Assembly: GCF_048128805.1 (NCBI RefSeq)
Contig: NC_136003.1
Location: 19,860,840 to 19,924,839, forward strand
DNA length: 64,000 nt
Source: Centroberyx gerrardi
Lineage: Eukaryota; Chordata; Actinopteri; Beryciformes; Berycidae
Direction of reading: 5' to 3'
Shown: positions 13,377 through 25,400 of the stretch, piece by piece
How positions within the stretch are numbered: position 1 is the first letter of the stretch
Layout: each line of letters begins with the position of its first letter
The notes under the pieces: generated by a model
What the model saw: the letters and a program-made list of their open reading frames with translations, nothing else
Database searches by the model: none
What the model was told of the DNA's origin: nothing
Position numbers and translations under genes: made by a program

Positions 13377-13967
13377 AAAACAGATTAACGATAAATATCT
13401 TCAATGTAGTCTGCACTTCTTGATCCTGTTGTATAGTTCCCTAGCATTCATGAGATCCAGATTGGGATCTATGGAATACAGTATGCGTCCAGTTAAGTCT
13501 CAGAGTGTGCTGCCATCTACTGCTCTTTTCATGAACATCTGTGCTCAGAACATCTGCTGTTCCTTAAATAGTGTGAGTGCTTTAAGATATTGTGCTTGAT
13601 GGGAGCTTGGTGCTTGATGCTGTGCTTGATGGGAGCGACCATCAGCGTGTTTTACTGTGTCCTGTGTGAATTAAAATACTTCTGTTACGTTGTGCTGCTC
13701 GTCATCCCTCCACCAACTGAAAGACATGTAGCCTAATGGCGTCGGCTCAAATTCCCAGATTCTTCCTTGGTATGTAATTCCCTCATGACTGTGGCGGTGT
13801 GACCAGACATTCCACAGTATAAACTTAGTCTTGTCAGGCCTGGTTGTCTGAAGATAGACTTGAGAGAATATATATTTTTTCTGTCTTTTGAGGGAGAGTG
13901 CTTTTCCTGATCCAGACTCAATATTTTATCATTTATATGAGGTTGAATCCTTATCATTTTCATTACC

Positions 13968-14507
13968 TTAAATTATTTCTTCACCCCAAAATGAAAATTC
14001 AGTCATTATCTACTCACCCCTGTGTCAGTTGAAACCCCATTGATGCAAACGATATTATTAATGGCGTTAGCCCCCGTAGTTCCATCTCTGCCTTCTCCCA
14101 AACTATTAAAGTTAACGGGGCCATCTTTTTACAGCTCCAAAAAGCATAAATTGTCCATCACATTTCTCCAGCTTGTGTAGCATAATCCAAGTATTTTGTA
14201 GCCAAGCGATTACACAGTGGGTCCAAAAGTTACATATTTACCTCATTATTGACAATGCTTTGTTCTAGTCGCGTATGCATCCAACTGTAGGGCGCATGTT
14301 AGATCGTTATCAGTTATAGCCTACTTTGTTGGAGCTGTAAAAAGATGGCCTTGTTAACTACAATAGTTTGGGAGAAGGCTGAGATGGAGGTATAGGGGCT
14401 AACTCGCTGTGTGTTTGGTGATCCTACGAACTTTAATGGAGTTTCATCTGACATGGGGGTGAGGAAATAAAGACTTTGGAGAATTTTGGGGTGAACTATT
14501 CCTTTAA
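13968..14507. mobile_element. Fold-back MITE flanked by TTAA
   Basis: The 540-bp element has TTAA at both ends (13968-13971 and 14504-14507). Its termini are inverted: the left end reads CTTCACCCCAAAAT and the right end has the inverse, ATTTTGGGGTGAA. A second, longer inverted repeat lies inside: 14066-14138 pairs with 14331-14403 (73 bp, roughly 85% by eye). There is no transposase. TTAA borders are typical of piggyBac-type insertion, so a piggyBac-mobilised non-autonomous element is the likely class. The terminal words are of a kind I associate with common teleost MITEs. Confidence 0.75.
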
Positions 14508-15484
14508 TATGCATTTAATAGATGTTCTTGAATAAAGATTTGGATGCCTATCAGTGGTAATTCAATCAGCTACTTGCAAATATTTATCCAAGCTGCTGCT
14601 GGTTGCACACCATTGTCACCAGCCTAATTAGGCTGCTTACACTTAAATATAGAGGCCTGTGCCTAAATGGAACGTAATGTTTGCATACTAGATTCAAAGG
14701 CCTGTTCAAAACAGGCATAACTTAGGAGATGATCTTAACAAAAGACTCACTTTCCAGGCACTAATTCCCCCCTCTCTAAATGTTGTTACTGTAGGCCTAC
14801 TGTATGTTTGGTAGCTGAATTTCCTGAGATAATGAGAAGGCTTGCACCCCTAAAAAGAAATAACTATGCTGTCATGGTGCAGAAAGATAACCAATCATGG
14901 ATTATCATTGGCCCATTCGTCATCCCTAACTTGGTAGATGTGGTGTGGGGGGAATCAAAGGAGGCTAGCAATGAGGACCCACAGTAGCAGGCAAGGTATC
15001 CGTGGTTACGTGTGGTGCATTAATGTATGTAATCTGTTACTCTGTGTCTGTGACAAGACAAGGACATGTAGTGTGCTAATTAAAGGAACCTTTCACTGCT
15101 CCTCCCTCAGACACAGGTCATATCTCATTAATGATGGTCTCAGTGCATGGGGAGTCATTCATTACTATCCATTTGGAAGAAAAGGGGAGTATGTGGGGAT
15201 GGAAGGGATTCCTATATCACAGCCGGTGTAGTGCATACCTAGAATTCAAACCAAATAAGTATGTCCTCACTGAAATAAACATAGTATGTATGGGACCCAG
15301 ACTCTGAAGAAAATATTAGTCTTCACAAGATCAGGATCCTCATTTTGAGGTTTATTATGTGGCTAAAAGAAAAATGCAAAGTGCAGTGCAGCCATTTCAG
15401 CCTACTCTTCAATTTACCATCTCAGTAAAATAGAGAAATATATGCTCACTTGTCAAATGTGTGAGAAAGATTTCAAAACACTTA
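14508..15484. other. Intergenic DNA, nothing recognised
   Basis: This lies between the MITE and the probable 3' end of vcf1. One 97-codon open frame at 14938-15231 has no recognisable similarity and no splice or start context, so I treat it as chance. Confidence 0.5.
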
Positions 15485-16634
15485 TGTTTGAAAACATCAA
15501 TTTTTATTTTTGAAATGTAGGCGAATTTACAAAAAAAAAAACTTCAATGGCAGGTAAATGTCATGTACAATCCTAAATACAAAAAAATATATCATCATAA
15601 AAATAAACCACATCTTCAAAACGCTTTGATTTCTGATAACACACCAAACACAGTCTGAAAAGATGAATAGCTGAGCTTGTTCCTGGGATAAGGAGTCAGC
15701 AATGAAACCAATCCCACTTTAAGAAAAGGAGGAGGAATGCACAGCCTTACGGTCAGTGCTTATACCTGGATGTTCAGTGCACAGGACAGTCATACAGCAA
15801 CCATCAAATGGTAGTGCACAAGCAGGAAGGTTTGCTTGCAGTGAGAGCATTTTAGTGGCTTGAGCCATATTGCAAACAAAGCCTGGGGAATGTCTTTTTG
15901 TCCCTAAAGGCTGTAACCCCCTCTGCTCTACATACAGGGCACAGGACAGAAAAAGTAAATTTCCCTACATGCTCATTTACCACATCAAAAACCCCTCCAT
16001 ACAAGCAATTAAAAAAAAACAACACATTTGATTAAGGTTCAATAAAGTCTAAGGAGCCCTGTAACAATGTGAAAGCAAAAAGGTAATCCAAGTGCAAATC
16101 CTCCCCGAGACTGATCCATGTACTTAAACACAGTTCAGATTCAGCATAATACAACACCAGATACCCTATCAGGAGACTAAACAAGTCATATTGACCGGCC
16201 TAAGAATAGTGTTTGGTTGCATTTCTGCAATTCATGCAGCACTGTTTTCATACAACCAAGTTATGAAAAAAACAAATGGATTCATCATCAACAATCAGTC
16301 ACTATGAGGCTCTTAGAGCAGCATGTAAACCAGACTGGTCAGAAATCAAGTGGGTCACAAAAAAATGTTTCAAGTCGATCACACAGTTATTATTGCTAAA
16401 ATGATTATCACTTAGTTTTTTTTTTTTTTCTAATGATGAACCCCCTCCAGATACCAGACAAGGACCTGGTCTCCATCCACAGATATGTAGAGAAAACAGA
16501 GCTGTGAGATATCATGAGAACTGGAGGTGGGTGGGGAAGAGCTGAGTGACATGATTCACCATGTGATGCTCTGACATGCTTTAAGGGGCTTCAGTCCTCT
16601 GGTGGCCGGCAGAGGGGCGCTCGCTGTGGGGTAA
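15485..16634 (-). other. vcf1: Probable vcf1 3' UTR
   Basis: The stop codon of vcf1 is at 16635-16637. Reading on along the minus strand, the first good polyadenylation hexamer I noticed is AATAAA (TTTATT on the plus strand at 15503-15508), which would give a 3' UTR of about 1.1 kb. The stretch contains no other gene signal. The transcript end is inferred from the hexamer alone. Confidence 0.4.
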
Positions 16635-19600
16635 TCATGTGTCTCTGAGGTGGCCTCGGCTCTGCAGGCTCTGGAAGTGGGCCTCCCTCAGGATGCGGTT
16701 GATCTGGTGGTAGGAGACCAGGTTTGTGGGGCCGCCCAGCTCCGAGGAGTCGGCCGAGCTGAGGGGGCTGCAGGGGCCCGGAGCGCTGGGGCCGCCCAGA
16801 CTGTCCACAGCACACTGACTGCTGCAGCTCCCGACCGCATGCTCTGGACTGCTGATCCCACTGCTCTCACTGTTGGATGACTGGAATATGAGAGACAACA
16901 TGAGTGCTGAGCCACCAAGCCATGTTCACTGTCAAGTTAGTTATTGTTTCCTTATAAGAACCTATGTTTACCTGACAGAGTAAAGTGACAGCAATATGTC
17001 AATATCCAGGCTGAGATTGAATCTCATGTTTCAATGACTTTCAAGGTTTTGTTTGGTAAAATTCAAGGACCCAAAACTGGCATGTTTTGGGGTAAGACAT
17101 GACATTGGTCAAAATTAATAATAATAAATAATAATAATACATTTTATTTAATGGCGCCTTTCATGGCACTCAAGGTCGCCTTACATCATATAAGATCAGT
17201 AATAGAACAATAAACAACAAAGCACCAATAATAAAACAACAGTACAATCAATAGTAAGACATGTAATAAGCAACGGAGCATAGCTCAGCAATGAGTTAAA
17301 AATCGATATTGTAGTATAAAATAGGATGCAGTTGATGCAGTTAAAGTGAGTAAGCTAGTTTAAAAAGATGGGTTTTAAGAGCAGTTTTGAATTCTGTAAT
17401 GGATTCCAGTATGTGGATGTGAGGGGGAAGGGAGTTCCAAAGTTTGGGTGCAGCATAGGAGAAGGCCCTGGCACCCATTGTGCTGAGGTTGATGGCTGGT
17501 AGTGCCAGTAGACCTGCTGATGAAGACTGCAGGGAGCGAGAGGGAGTGCAAGTCTGAAGGAGGTCTGTGAGATAAACAGGGGATAGATTATGAAGAGCTT
17601 TAAATGTTAATAATAAGATTTTAAAGTTAATCCGTTGTGACACAGGGAGCCAGTGTAATTGAATCAGCAGGGGAGTGACATGTTCAGTGGACTTTGAATG
17701 TGTAATAATCTGTGCTGCAGAGTTCTGGATGAGTTGAAGTCTGTGAATAAGTTTGTTGGGGATGCCTGCCAGGATCGCATTGCAGAAGTCAATGCGTGAT
17801 GTGACCAGAGCATTGACTAAGACTTCCGTGGAGTGTTGTGTTAAAGCAGGGCGTAGTCTGGAGATGTTTCGCAGATGGAAAAAGGCAATCCGGGAGACAT
17901 TGTTTATATGACTGGAGAAAGAAAGGGTACTGTCCAGGATAACACCAAGGCTCTTAACCTGTGTGGAGACAGGTATGGTGGCTCAAGCAATGGGGAGTGA
18001 GCAAATATTAGTTTTTGAGAGTGTAGATTTAGAGCCAATGAGGAGTAGCTCAGTTTTACTACTGTTGAATTTTAGGTAGTTGTTTGTCATCCATATCTGT
18101 AAATCATGGAGACAAGCAGTGAGGGTACTGGAGGGGAGAGTGGGCTTAGTGGACACATAAAGCTGTGTATCGTCAGCATAACAGTGAAAATGAATACCAT
18201 AGTGCCGGAAGATGTTGCCAAGAGGGAGGAGGTAAATAATAAACAGGAGTGGCCCCAACACTGAACCCTGTGGAACTCCGTGGTGAACTATGGAGCTTTC
18301 TGACCGGTAATTCTGAATTTGTACAAAATGTGTCCTGTCTGTAAGGTAGGAGGCAAACCACTGATACACAGTACCCCTCAACTCCAATACTAGCCAGACG
18401 ATCCATGAGGAGCTGATGAGATACAGTATCAAAGGCTGCGGTGAGGTCCAGGAGGATGAGGATAGAGAGTAGACCGGAATCAGCTGCACGGAGGAGGTTG
18501 TTGGTGATCTTAACCAGGGCTGTTTCTGTGCTATGTTTGGGGCGAAAGCCGGATTGGAATTGTTCAAAGAGATTATTGTTATCAAGGTGGATCTGGAGTT
18601 GAGATGCAACTACCCTCTCAAGAATTTTGGAGATGAATGGTAAATTGGAAATAGGCTGGTAGTTGTTTTGGTCACTAGAGTCTAAACCAGGTTTTTTCTT
18701 TCAGTGATGGGGGAACTGTACCAGTGGACAGAGAGGAGTTGATAATGGAGGTTATCAGGGAAATGATAGAGGGCAAGCATGCTTTAACTAGGGTTGTGGG
18801 GATTAGATCCAGGTGACATGTGGAGGTATTGGACTTAGTAATAAGTTCAAAAATGTGATTTTCGGTTGGAAGACTGAAGTCACATAGGACAGTGGATGGG
18901 GACAGTTTCATGGCGCTTGCTGATGGTAAGTCGGTCTGCATGATGTTAGCAGAGGCCAGCTGCTCATGAATTGTAGTAATTTTGGAGTTGAAAAACTTCA
19001 AAAAAGCAGAGCATTGTTCATTAGAAAGGTTACTGTTCATATTGGTTTCAGGTGGTTTGAGTAACCTTTTCACTGTGGAGAAGAGAGTTCTAGTATTCCC
19101 TTCACCTGTACTGATGATATTTGCATAATGGGAGGTTTTAGCTATTGAGAGAGCATTTTTGTAGTGGAGTATATGATCAAAATACATTTGTTTATGAACA
19201 GCAAGTCCAGTCTTGGTGCAGAGACACCAGAGAGGCCTCGTTTTTTGACTCTTGATTTTGTCAAGTCAAGAAATCCTGGTGAAGTCATTCATTTTAAATC
19301 TGTGGTTATATCTAGGTTAATATTCATCATAGGGTTTTCCTCGGGATGTGGAGGCCCTCTCTCCGTCCAGAGAGCTGTGGCATATTGAAATTTGGGTCCT
19401 ACAGTTTAATTTTAAAAATCAAGTATTTTCAAGGCCATCCATTCGTTTACAAAAACTTTTGGGGCCTTATTGTATTTTTCTCAAATCCAGAAACGTTCAA
19501 GGATTTTCAGGGCCCATTGGGAACCCTGGATATCTCTAAGTAGCCTAGACAAATAGTTATCAAGTAATATTTCTGCTTTAAGTAGGACAGGGAACCGTTT

Positions 19601-19848
19601 GCCCAGTTGCAAGCTGACATGACATTGCTATTAACAAAGCAGTGCTGAGAGAGGCAAGGACAGGTGACTGTCACTGTCAATAATGCCATTTTTACTTTTC
19701 CTCTGAAGCTCATTTGTACCTCAGAGTCCCAGGCATCCCGGCCTGGCTCAGGTGAGAGAGGATGAGCTCTACTCAGCCTTTTGGCTTGGGGCACCAGCTG
19801 GCCATTCTCCTCTTCACCACCGCTCCGCTGCCGTTTCCTTTTTGACAT
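16635..19848 (-). CDS. vcf1: VCP nuclear cofactor family (FAM104A/VCF1)
   Basis: Two coding exons, 19848-19720 and 16880-16635, joined in phase 0, give a 124-residue protein. The N-terminus reads [18 protein letters not shown], a basic nuclear-signal-like start matching the RRRRSSGSEDGQL region of human FAM104A. The last 25 residues contain [19 protein letters not shown], matching the conserved FAM104 tail (HINQTLKEAHFHSLQHRG), the helix through which FAM104 proteins bind VCP/p97. The middle is low-complexity Ser/Pro/Gly. Human FAM104A/VCF1 is on 17q25.1, in line with the other genes here. A GTAC donor at 19719 and a TTCCAG acceptor before 16880 frame a 2.8-kb intron largely filled by a LINE. 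Start chosen because the basic motif begins there; 5' UTR exons upstream are likely but unresolved. VCF1 is known to promote p97 in the nucleus; that function is from the family. Confidence 0.85.
17104..19230 (-). mobile_element. L2-clade non-LTR retrotransposon, 5'-truncated
   Basis: Lies on the minus strand inside the vcf1 intron. Three blocks of reverse-transcriptase polyprotein are visible in order: the linker/N-terminal RT at 19187-18675, the RT core at 18609-17983 with [17 protein letters not shown] and the catalytic CYADDTQLY box, and the C-terminal domain at 17643-17341 with [13 protein letters not shown] and [11 protein letters not shown]. These are the signatures of L2/Rex1-like fish LINEs. 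The 3' end (17104-17175) has the ATTTTATTTA..GGCGCCTTTCA block and an AAT-rich tail. The frames are separate, so the ORF is interrupted and not autonomous. No endonuclease domain is visible, consistent with 5' truncation. The 5' boundary is approximate. Confidence 0.85.
19381..19545. repeat. CAAGG-rich dispersed repeat split by the LINE
   Basis: Sequence here repeats words such as TTTTCAAGG and TTCAAGGATTTTCAGGG. Similar words (GACTTTCAAGG, AATTCAAGGACCC) occur on the far side of the LINE at 17031-17085. The simplest reading is an older dispersed repeat into which the LINE inserted. The family was not identified. Confidence 0.3.
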
Positions 19849-20617
19849 ACAGGAAAAATCATACACATGAACAGACATTAGAACATATAGCCTACACATG
19901 AATGGAATCAAGCAAAACAGCTACTGGTCACAGAATACCCTTAACAACCTGTTAGAAAAAATGGATACAGCACTTGGGGTTAAAGTCAACAAGTAGGCAA
20001 ACACAGGTACTAGTCAGATCTTATCCTTTTATATTTGGTTAGCTACAACAATGAATAAAAATAATAAAACTAATATAACATGCCAAGACATAACACTGTT
20101 CTCTAGCTGACTCTATGCTCCAAACTCCCTGTGTGGAGTGTCTCAGACAAGCATGAAGCTTAACAATAACGTTATAGCTACACAAAGACAACTGGGCTGG
20201 TCCAACTGGGCCATAGGGTAACTGTTTCAGACAAGATCATAGATAGTGCGAAGATGCCGAAGCCCTCACCTGTTTTCAGTCAACATATGACGACATTAAA
20301 TGCATCAATCTAGATGAGTAGACTTTGTATTTATCCTAACCAGATAGGAGGCCCGGCTAGTTGACGTTGTCGGCTGCAGTGACAGGCTTGTTTTCTGTCA
20401 GTCGTTGGCCTGTTCTCTTGAGTTAGCAACCTGGCTAGCTGGCTAAATATTCGGCATAGTCAATAAGGTGCTACTGTTAGCCATTTTGGTTATCCTAGCA
20501 AAAGTCGTCAGATACAAGCTAAATATACAGACATTGTAGGTACTTAGCTATTGGATGGCAAACAAGAAAGACTGGGCGTTGGGTAGCGAGGTAAAGTCAG
20601 TCTCACTACAGATTTAG

Positions 20618-20690
20618 CTACTAGCTAACGTTAACTGGCACCACAGTTAGCTAACAGTTAGCTAAGCTGGCTAGCTAAATGTTGCTCGAG
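20618..20690. repeat. AGCTAAC/GTTAGCTA low-complexity DNA
   Basis: Repeated GTTAGCTA and TAGCTAAC words on both strands, embedded in a wider (about 20430-20690) region with the same vocabulary, upstream of the vcf1 coding start. Confidence 0.6.
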
Positions 20691-20869
20691 CTGCAGCTGA
20701 CTACTCAGTGTTACCGATCCCTTTCAAGCACGACAAAGCAGTAAAGTTAGATGTTAGATTAGTTGACCACAATACACGTGTCGAAGAAAAACCACTAAGC
20801 TTGTTTGATAGAAGGCTAACCGTCTCAGTGCAACAACCTGAGGGTGAGATTAGCTATCTCTAGTTCAAC

Positions 20870-20945
20870 CTCCTGTGACAACCGACCGCGGCAGTTGTGT
20901 TTACATGGTACTGCGGCTGCGCAGCGCGCAGTAATGCTGCCTTTA
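20870..20945 (-). promoter_or_regulatory. Possible vcf1 promoter, CpG-rich
   Basis: A locally CpG-rich patch with CCGCGG and GCGGCTGCGCAGCGCGCAG, which contains an NRF1-like alternating GC core. It lies about 1 kb upstream of the vcf1 start on the minus strand in otherwise AT-rich DNA, as expected for a housekeeping promoter feeding a 5' non-coding exon. No transcript evidence is available. Confidence 0.3.
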
Positions 20946-21370
20946 AATGCTCTTGGAAAAATCTTATTTCCGAGTTTAGGTCACATGAATGACCCAACGA
21001 AGTGGTAAACTTCAAAACACTTCTTGATTGTTTAACTTCTAGTGATGCATTTTTGTTTTTATCACAGCATAAGTATGGATATAGCAAAATGTCGGATATT
21101 TAAACATATGTCAATGCTAAAACGTGTTAAGCAGAAATGTATGAATGAAACGTATGAAAAAAATAAACCACAGCAATAGGACGGTGTGCAAAATAATGAC
21201 AGTAGAACAAACTGAGACAACAGAAATATGTAGGCTATGATGTGAAAATATACTAAAAATAACAGGCTTACCAGAAATATATGAAATAAATAAAAATTTG
21301 AAAACATTAAAATATATGCATTATATAGAAAATTAGAAGAATATGAAAATATGAAGAAAATAAATATGTG

Positions 21371-21485
21371 AATTCAATTAAGCAATCAATAATTTTATTG
21401 TCCCAAATGGTAAATTTGTTGTGCAGTCAGGATACAGAACATACAATACAATGTGAAAAACAATCCACCATACACAGTAAGACCA
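21371..21485. repeat. Dispersed repeat fragment (TTTATTGTCCC type)
   Basis: A segment beginning AATTTTATTGTCCCAAATGG followed by AAATTTG has the look of a common teleost dispersed repeat end (TTTATT-GTCCC...AAATTTG). A related word set occurs at 48205-48232. The family was not identified; the surrounding 20.95-22.3 kb holds no gene. Confidence 0.3.
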
Positions 21486-22314
21486 GCATACAATAGATAC
21501 CAGCATGCAATAAGACCTACCTATTTATAGCAAAATGTGCTTCATGTTCACTTTAACAGGTGTGCAGATGGCCATATGTATTATATGTATGTACAGCAAA
21601 TGTCTAGGCATTCAGACGTGCGTAGATGCATGTACTGTTTCCTCCTGTTAGTTTTGATGCTAAATACAAAGTAGCTCACTTGATTTCTGAAACAAAACAG
21701 CCACCAAAAAGTTAGTTTTGCTATAGAGATGGGAAGTTGGAGTTTACGAGGAGCTCTTGAAGGCACCATAAAATACACACTGGCGCGCATGCTCCAATGC
21801 AGCGCAAGAAAGAACAGGACTGGTTGCTGCTAATTAACTTCATGATTTATTTAACTTATTAAACTATCATCATGTAGGCTACTCATACTAAATATTGCCA
21901 CTTGTTGCTTGCAATTACACAAGTTTTATTATTTAGTGGTGAATCAAAGCAACCCCACTCAACAAATTGACATATATTCATTACCCCAAAAGATGTCGCT
22001 GTTTACAAGAAATTAATTGAATACAGTATGCTTTTAACTGATACAATATAACCAAATGTAATGCTTGCTGCTGTGGTTGAAAATACATAACCACAATAAA
22101 ACACATTTTAAATGCAATGGACAACAAGCTGCAGCCCAGTTAGTCGTTAGTAGGATACATGACAGTAGCCTACATAGGTAAGAATGGACCGTTTCAAACA
22201 TTTCTCCCCCACGATATTGGAAAAATATTTGTATTTTGAATTTATTAGAACGTATCAAGGAATTGCTGGTATAAAAACATCTCAACAGACTACAGAATCT
22301 CAACGGCTGGTACC

Positions 22315-22440
22315 TTCCGAACCCGGAAGTTGCAGTCTGTATTGCGCTGTCCAGCCAACCAATAGCGTAGAAAACGCCTCCGCCAATGACTCAAGCGAAG
22401 GAAGGAGGTGAGATTAACTGGGATTCACAGCAGCAGCGGC
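22315..22440 (+). promoter_or_regulatory. hid1 core promoter region
   Basis: Just upstream of the hid1 start codon are an ETS-type ACCCGGAAGT site (22321-22330), a CCAAT box (22359-22363) and a second CCAAT (22383-22387), with CG dinucleotides and no TATA box. This is the usual make-up of a broadly expressed vertebrate promoter. The transcription start is probably between 22390 and 22450. Confidence 0.5.
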
Positions 22441-22468
22441 TTCATTATAATAAAGGGAAATAATCGAA

Positions 22469-25400
22469 ATGGGCAGCACCGACTCTAAACTGAACTTCAG
22501 GAAAGCGGTGATACAGCTGACAACCAAAACACAGGTAATTTCCATTTCCATGCAACAGAATGAAGGATTGCATAGGGAAACAGTGGCGATGAGCGCATCA
22601 GATACTAATTTGCGAGAGCATCACCGAGGAGATGAGGTAACGCTCAAGATCTGGTGGCAACAAGCCTATTCAATGCAAATTCTATTATTTTGCCAAAAAA
22701 GGAAACATGTAATCAGTTAATACGGCAGATTTAGGACGATTTCTGCACCGTGCCCCAAATATGTCAGTCGCGCTGACACATTTGCTTACTGTTGCATTAA
22801 ATAATGGCCGATTCTGTGATGCGTGAGCTGTCATAAACCAAAAGGCTATTTACCTCTGCGTTTAGTGGAAAGATAAACACTCAGGGTGGCGTAGCTAAAT
22901 CAGTGCTGATGACGTAGGTCCCATCAGAAAATGACCACGCTTCCAGATGCGGCAGGTGGACTGTGCTGAGATCAGTGCGCCAGATCATGTTTCCTCATGT
23001 TGTTGTCTATAGCTGCAAGAATAGAGCTTGTGTTTACACTGCCATAAGGTGCTCTTTTTTGCCTAGATGTGCTATAATGCAAGACAAAACATACAGTATT
23101 TATTCTTGATGATGAAAAGGGCAAAATTATATTTGAGCTGCCTTGCAAAATCACTCAGTATCTCAAATCTGATTCACATAAAACGCCCCATTTGGCCCAG
23201 ATAAGCAGTATGGGAGATGGGAATTGTAATGTAAACATTATTTCCTCCAGCCAGTGGAAGCCACAGACGATGCCTTCTGGGACCAGTTCTGGGCAGACAC
23301 CACCACCACGGTCCAGGATGTTTTTGCACTGGTGCCAGCTGCAGAGATAAGAGCTGTTCGAGAGGAGTCCCCCTCAAATTTAGCAACCCTTTGCTATAAG
23401 GTACATGATCCACAAGTCTTGGTATGAAATGTTTATATGTTGATGAAATGTAATCTTGTTTGTATATGGCTTTAGGGAGATTGCCTAGCAGTATCTGGTA
23501 AAAAAAAAAAACATCTCGTAAGGAGGCATAGTCATGGAATAGTGTTGTTATGAAACAGTGCAGGGTTTTTGTTTTTGTTAGAGCCTTGCAGAGGCTTCTG
23601 TCAGCGAGTCAGTGCCTACTGCTCTCACATTTAGGAAAGAAGTAAGTCAACTTCCCCTCCCTTCCCTTCCCTTCCCGTCTCCAGCTCCAAGCTTCCTTTT
23701 GAAGCTGCCTATCAGAAACAAAACAGACATACTGGGGACTTACTGCTCCCTAATGAAATAAAGAGGAGGAGCCAACGAGAGCCCTAGGATTCAATGGGTT
23801 TTGTTACCTACGTCAGACATGGGGTGTGGCATGCTGTTGATTATGTAGACATAACTGAATAAAGTAAAATCTTTATTAAAGGTCCAGTGAAATGAGAATC
23901 ACATTTCCCCATCTCACTGTATTGTTTAACAAAGGGCAGGTTAATGTAAAGTTACACAAAATATTTTGGTTGTCAACAGAATTAAATCTATTTAGAAATC
24001 CAATCTACCTCCCGGGGTAAATGATGTCAAATACCCAGATTTTAATGAAGACTCTGATTGGACAGTATCCATAGTTAATGAGATGAGCTGTTAGCTGCTA
24101 GCTTGGTGATTGCGGTGAACTACATAAAATCAGGATGCCTCAAATGTGTATTGTTGATGAGTGGCCAAGCTCTAGCGCTGGATCTTTGTTCCCCAGTGAC
24201 CAAAACATAAACATCCAGCGGATGGCACAGTTAGAGGGAAGGATTAGGCTCACTCTGTTTTACAAGCTTTGTCTGCGCTGCCCATTTTCGGAAGGAGGGC
24301 TTAAGCAACTGGCACCAATAAACACTTATATCTACTGTACAAGTAATTTGATGTTGAAGAAAGGAGTGGTACCATCTCAACCTACTGAGAATTGGCTGGG
24401 CATAGAGAAGTAGGCTTGCCTGGTGTCCAGCCCCCATGAATCACAGTCTTTAGCACATTTTGAATTTGCATGACGATTCATAGTGGTCTGGACGCAAGCC
24501 TATCCACCGGCAGTTATTTCAATCCATGGGGGCTGGACACCAGGCAATAAATAGGCAACAAAGCAGTTATAACAACTTGGATTAACCATCAAATACTGAT
24601 AAAATGGCATTAGAAATCCATAGCAAGGTTTCCCTGACTGAATGAAAATTACTGCACTGGATCTTTAATGTAGTGTGTGTTTGCCTCTATAGTTTGTCTG
24701 GTTCAGCAACCCTAACCCTCACACACATGTACCTCCTGGCCACATGCCTCTGTCCCTCAGGCAGTGGAGAAGCTGGTGCAGGGGGCAGAGTCTGGCTGTC
24801 CCACGGAGAGGGAGAAGCAGGTGGTGTTGAACTGCACTCGCATCCTGAGCCGCATCCTGCCCTACATCTTTGAGGACCAGGACTGGAGGGGATTCTTCTG
24901 GTCCACTGTGCCAGGCGCTGGGCGGGCTGGGGTGAGTGGGCAGAGTAAAGGAAGACTATAATGGTTAGTTGTGTTAGTCATTTGAAACATAAATTCATCA
25001 AGAACTGTTGATCACTCTTAACACTGCCGATCAGAGTGTGTCACCGCCATTTGCGATCTTACTGCAAACGCCATGACACAGTTGTTTGTTACTAAAACTG
25101 TATGATAGAGCAGTCACGAAAATGCATCAATATTCTCATCCTGTGTCCCAGGTGCCTCCTCAGTCCAGTGCTATAATGAATCTGCGGGGGCTGTAAGCCT
25201 CTTCTGTTGATGAAGGCAAGCCCTTCGCTCACTTTGGTAATTGGTTTCCTCATTCCAGCTGTAGTGTAGAATTCAGAGAAGGCATCATTTCCATTTCCCT
25301 GTAGAGAAAGATGAAAAGGAAATATAATGCAACAAGGTGATTTCATCTGTTTCTCAAACGTTCCATCGGAGCCATGAACACTCTTGCGCAATTTTACCCG

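Larger units (their letters stand above)
1..13967. other. Gene-free left flank, mostly intergenic
   Basis: I see no recognisable protein-coding exon here on either strand. The open frames are short, many are built from dinucleotide repeats, and none resembles a known family or ends in convincing splice signals. The stretch holds the microsatellites listed separately and several 150-250 bp blocks of mixed composition, rich in homeobox-like ATTA/TAAT and TCF-like CTTTCAAAG words, that look more like conserved regulatory DNA than neutral sequence. That last point is an impression; it needs an alignment. Confidence 0.55.

Noticed and set aside
17983-18609. 208-codon minus-strand frame in the vcf1 intron as a host gene
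   Set aside because: It is the reverse-transcriptase core of an L2-clade LINE.
24135-24413. 92-codon frame inside the TTAA-flanked MITE of hid1 intron 2
   Set aside because: Considered as a THAP-like transposase remnant because of an SLFPSDQN word, but the zinc-binding cysteines and histidine are absent.
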